DNA from: Candidatus Hydrogenedentota bacterium
GTDB taxonomy: Bacteria > Hydrogenedentota > Hydrogenedentia > Hydrogenedentales > SLHB01
Length of the DNA: 6,330 nucleotides
Assembly: GCA_007130675.1 (NCBI GenBank)
Contig: SLSB01000548.1
Coordinates: 1 to 6,330 of the forward strand
Direction: 5' to 3'
Shown: positions 5,892 to 6,330 of the stretch, in pieces
Layout: the number at the start of each line of letters is the position of its first letter
How positions within the stretch are numbered: the first letter of the stretch is position 1
Notes under the pieces: generated by a model
Told to the model about the DNA's origin: nothing
Database searches by the model: none
The model's input: the letters and a program-made list of their open reading frames with translations, nothing else
Translations under genes and position numbers: made by a program

Positions 5892-6330
5892 ATGGAAACC
5901 TATCATGCAACCACGGTATGTGCCGTGCGCAAAGACGGTTCGGTGGCCCTGGGGGCCGATGGACAAGTGACGATCGGCAACACGATCATGAAGTCCAGCG
6001 CCTCGAAAATCCGGCGGCTGGCCGAAGGACAAGTGCTTGCAGGATTCGCCGGTTCGGTTTCCGATGCCATTTCCCTGTTCGAGCGCTTCGAGGGAAAGCT
6101 CAGCCAATACGGCAGCAATCTCGCGCGGGCCGCGGTCGAGCTAGGCAAGGAGTGGCGTACCGACAAGTACCTCCGCAACCTCGATGCGCTTCTGGCTGTA
6201 TGCGACAGCGAACAGTCGCTGCTGATTGCTGGCAGCGGCGAAGTCATCGAGCCCGACGACGGGATCATCGCCATCGGCTCCGGGGGCGCGTTTGCCCTGG
6301 CCGCCGCGCGCGCTTTGACGCAGCACACTC
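5892..6330 (+). CDS. hslV: ATP-dependent protease proteolytic subunit HslV, 3'-truncated by window edge
   Basis: This is the peptidase subunit (also called ClpQ) of the HslUV protease, a cytoplasmic two-ring threonine protease related to the proteasome beta subunit and fed by the ATPase HslU. The first 146 codons are present, most of a protein usually 175-180 aa long. After the short prosegment METYHA comes TTVCAVRKDG (residues 7-16); by alignment with E. coli TTIVSVRR the N-terminal nucleophile would be Thr7 after processing. GADGQVTIGNTIMK (21-34), LAGFAGSVSDAISLFERFE (49-67), KEWRTDKYLRNLDALLAV (86-103) and IAIGSGGAFALAAARAL (126-142) are all conserved family segments. ATG 5892 follows AGGGGAG (5874-5880) at a rather long 11 bases; GTG 5880 is in frame but sits on that sequence. 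The start lies 27 bp after xerC, and hslU is expected just downstream. Confidence 0.96.
   Translation, partial: METYHATTVCAVRKDGSVALGADGQVTIGNTIMKSSASKIRRLAEGQVLAGFAGSVSDAISLFERFEGKLSQYGSNLARAAVELGKEWRTDKYLRNLDALLAVCDSEQSLLIAGSGEVIEPDDGIIAIGSGGAFALAAARALTQHT

Noticed and set aside
4989..6107. A 372-codon open frame on the minus strand across xerC and hslV
   Set aside because: It spans two well-supported plus-strand genes and the gap between them, shows no family motif and has no sensible start context.
1..6330. CRISPR array, tRNA or rRNA genes, insertion sequence ends, att sites
   Set aside because: No regularly spaced repeats, no cloverleaf-like or rRNA-like stretch and no transposase were seen by eye. 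xerC is a housekeeping recombinase by its neighbours, not a mobile-element integrase.

Overview
The window looks like bacterial chromosome of moderately high GC. It holds two unrelated neighbourhoods: the edge of a cell-surface polysaccharide locus on the left, and a compact housekeeping gene string on the right. Gene order and protein sequence do not fix the organism. A smg (DUF494) gene next to topA, followed by xerC and hslV, fits a Gram-negative-type lineage such as a deltaproteobacterium or an under-sampled candidate phylum. That placement is inference.

Left part (1-1948). A glucose-1-phosphate cytidylyltransferase gene (rfbF type) runs on the minus strand and leaves the window at position 1, so only its first 196 codons are present. 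It is divergent from a plus-strand GT4-type glycosyltransferase (384 aa). The intergenic stretch of about 200 bp between them holds weak promoter-like hexamers in both orientations that share the same -10 bases. A six-codon reading frame on the minus strand ends across the rfbF start codon. CDP-glucose synthesis followed by glycosyl transfer would suit synthesis of O-antigen or another surface glycan.

Right part (1949-6330). A near-consensus sigma70-type promoter (TTGACA, 17 bp, TACAAT) precedes smg. An 84-bp gap containing a terminator-like or attenuator-like hairpin follows, then topA (DNA topoisomerase I, 761 aa, four C-terminal cysteine motifs). xerC (tyrosine recombinase) starts 24 bp after topA, and hslV (ATP-dependent protease subunit, cut by the window end) starts 27 bp after xerC. 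The last three are probably one transcript that continues, presumably into hslU. The order resembles the conserved dprA-(smg)-topA-trmFO-xerC-hslV-hslU arrangement of several phyla, but trmFO is absent between topA and xerC, and the glycosyltransferase stands where dprA is often found.

All large ORFs are explained by known families. I see no tRNA, rRNA, CRISPR array, insertion sequence or evidence of a new multi-gene system. The points worth a second look are regulatory: the hairpin before topA, the short upstream reading frame before rfbF, and the overlapping divergent promoter candidates.
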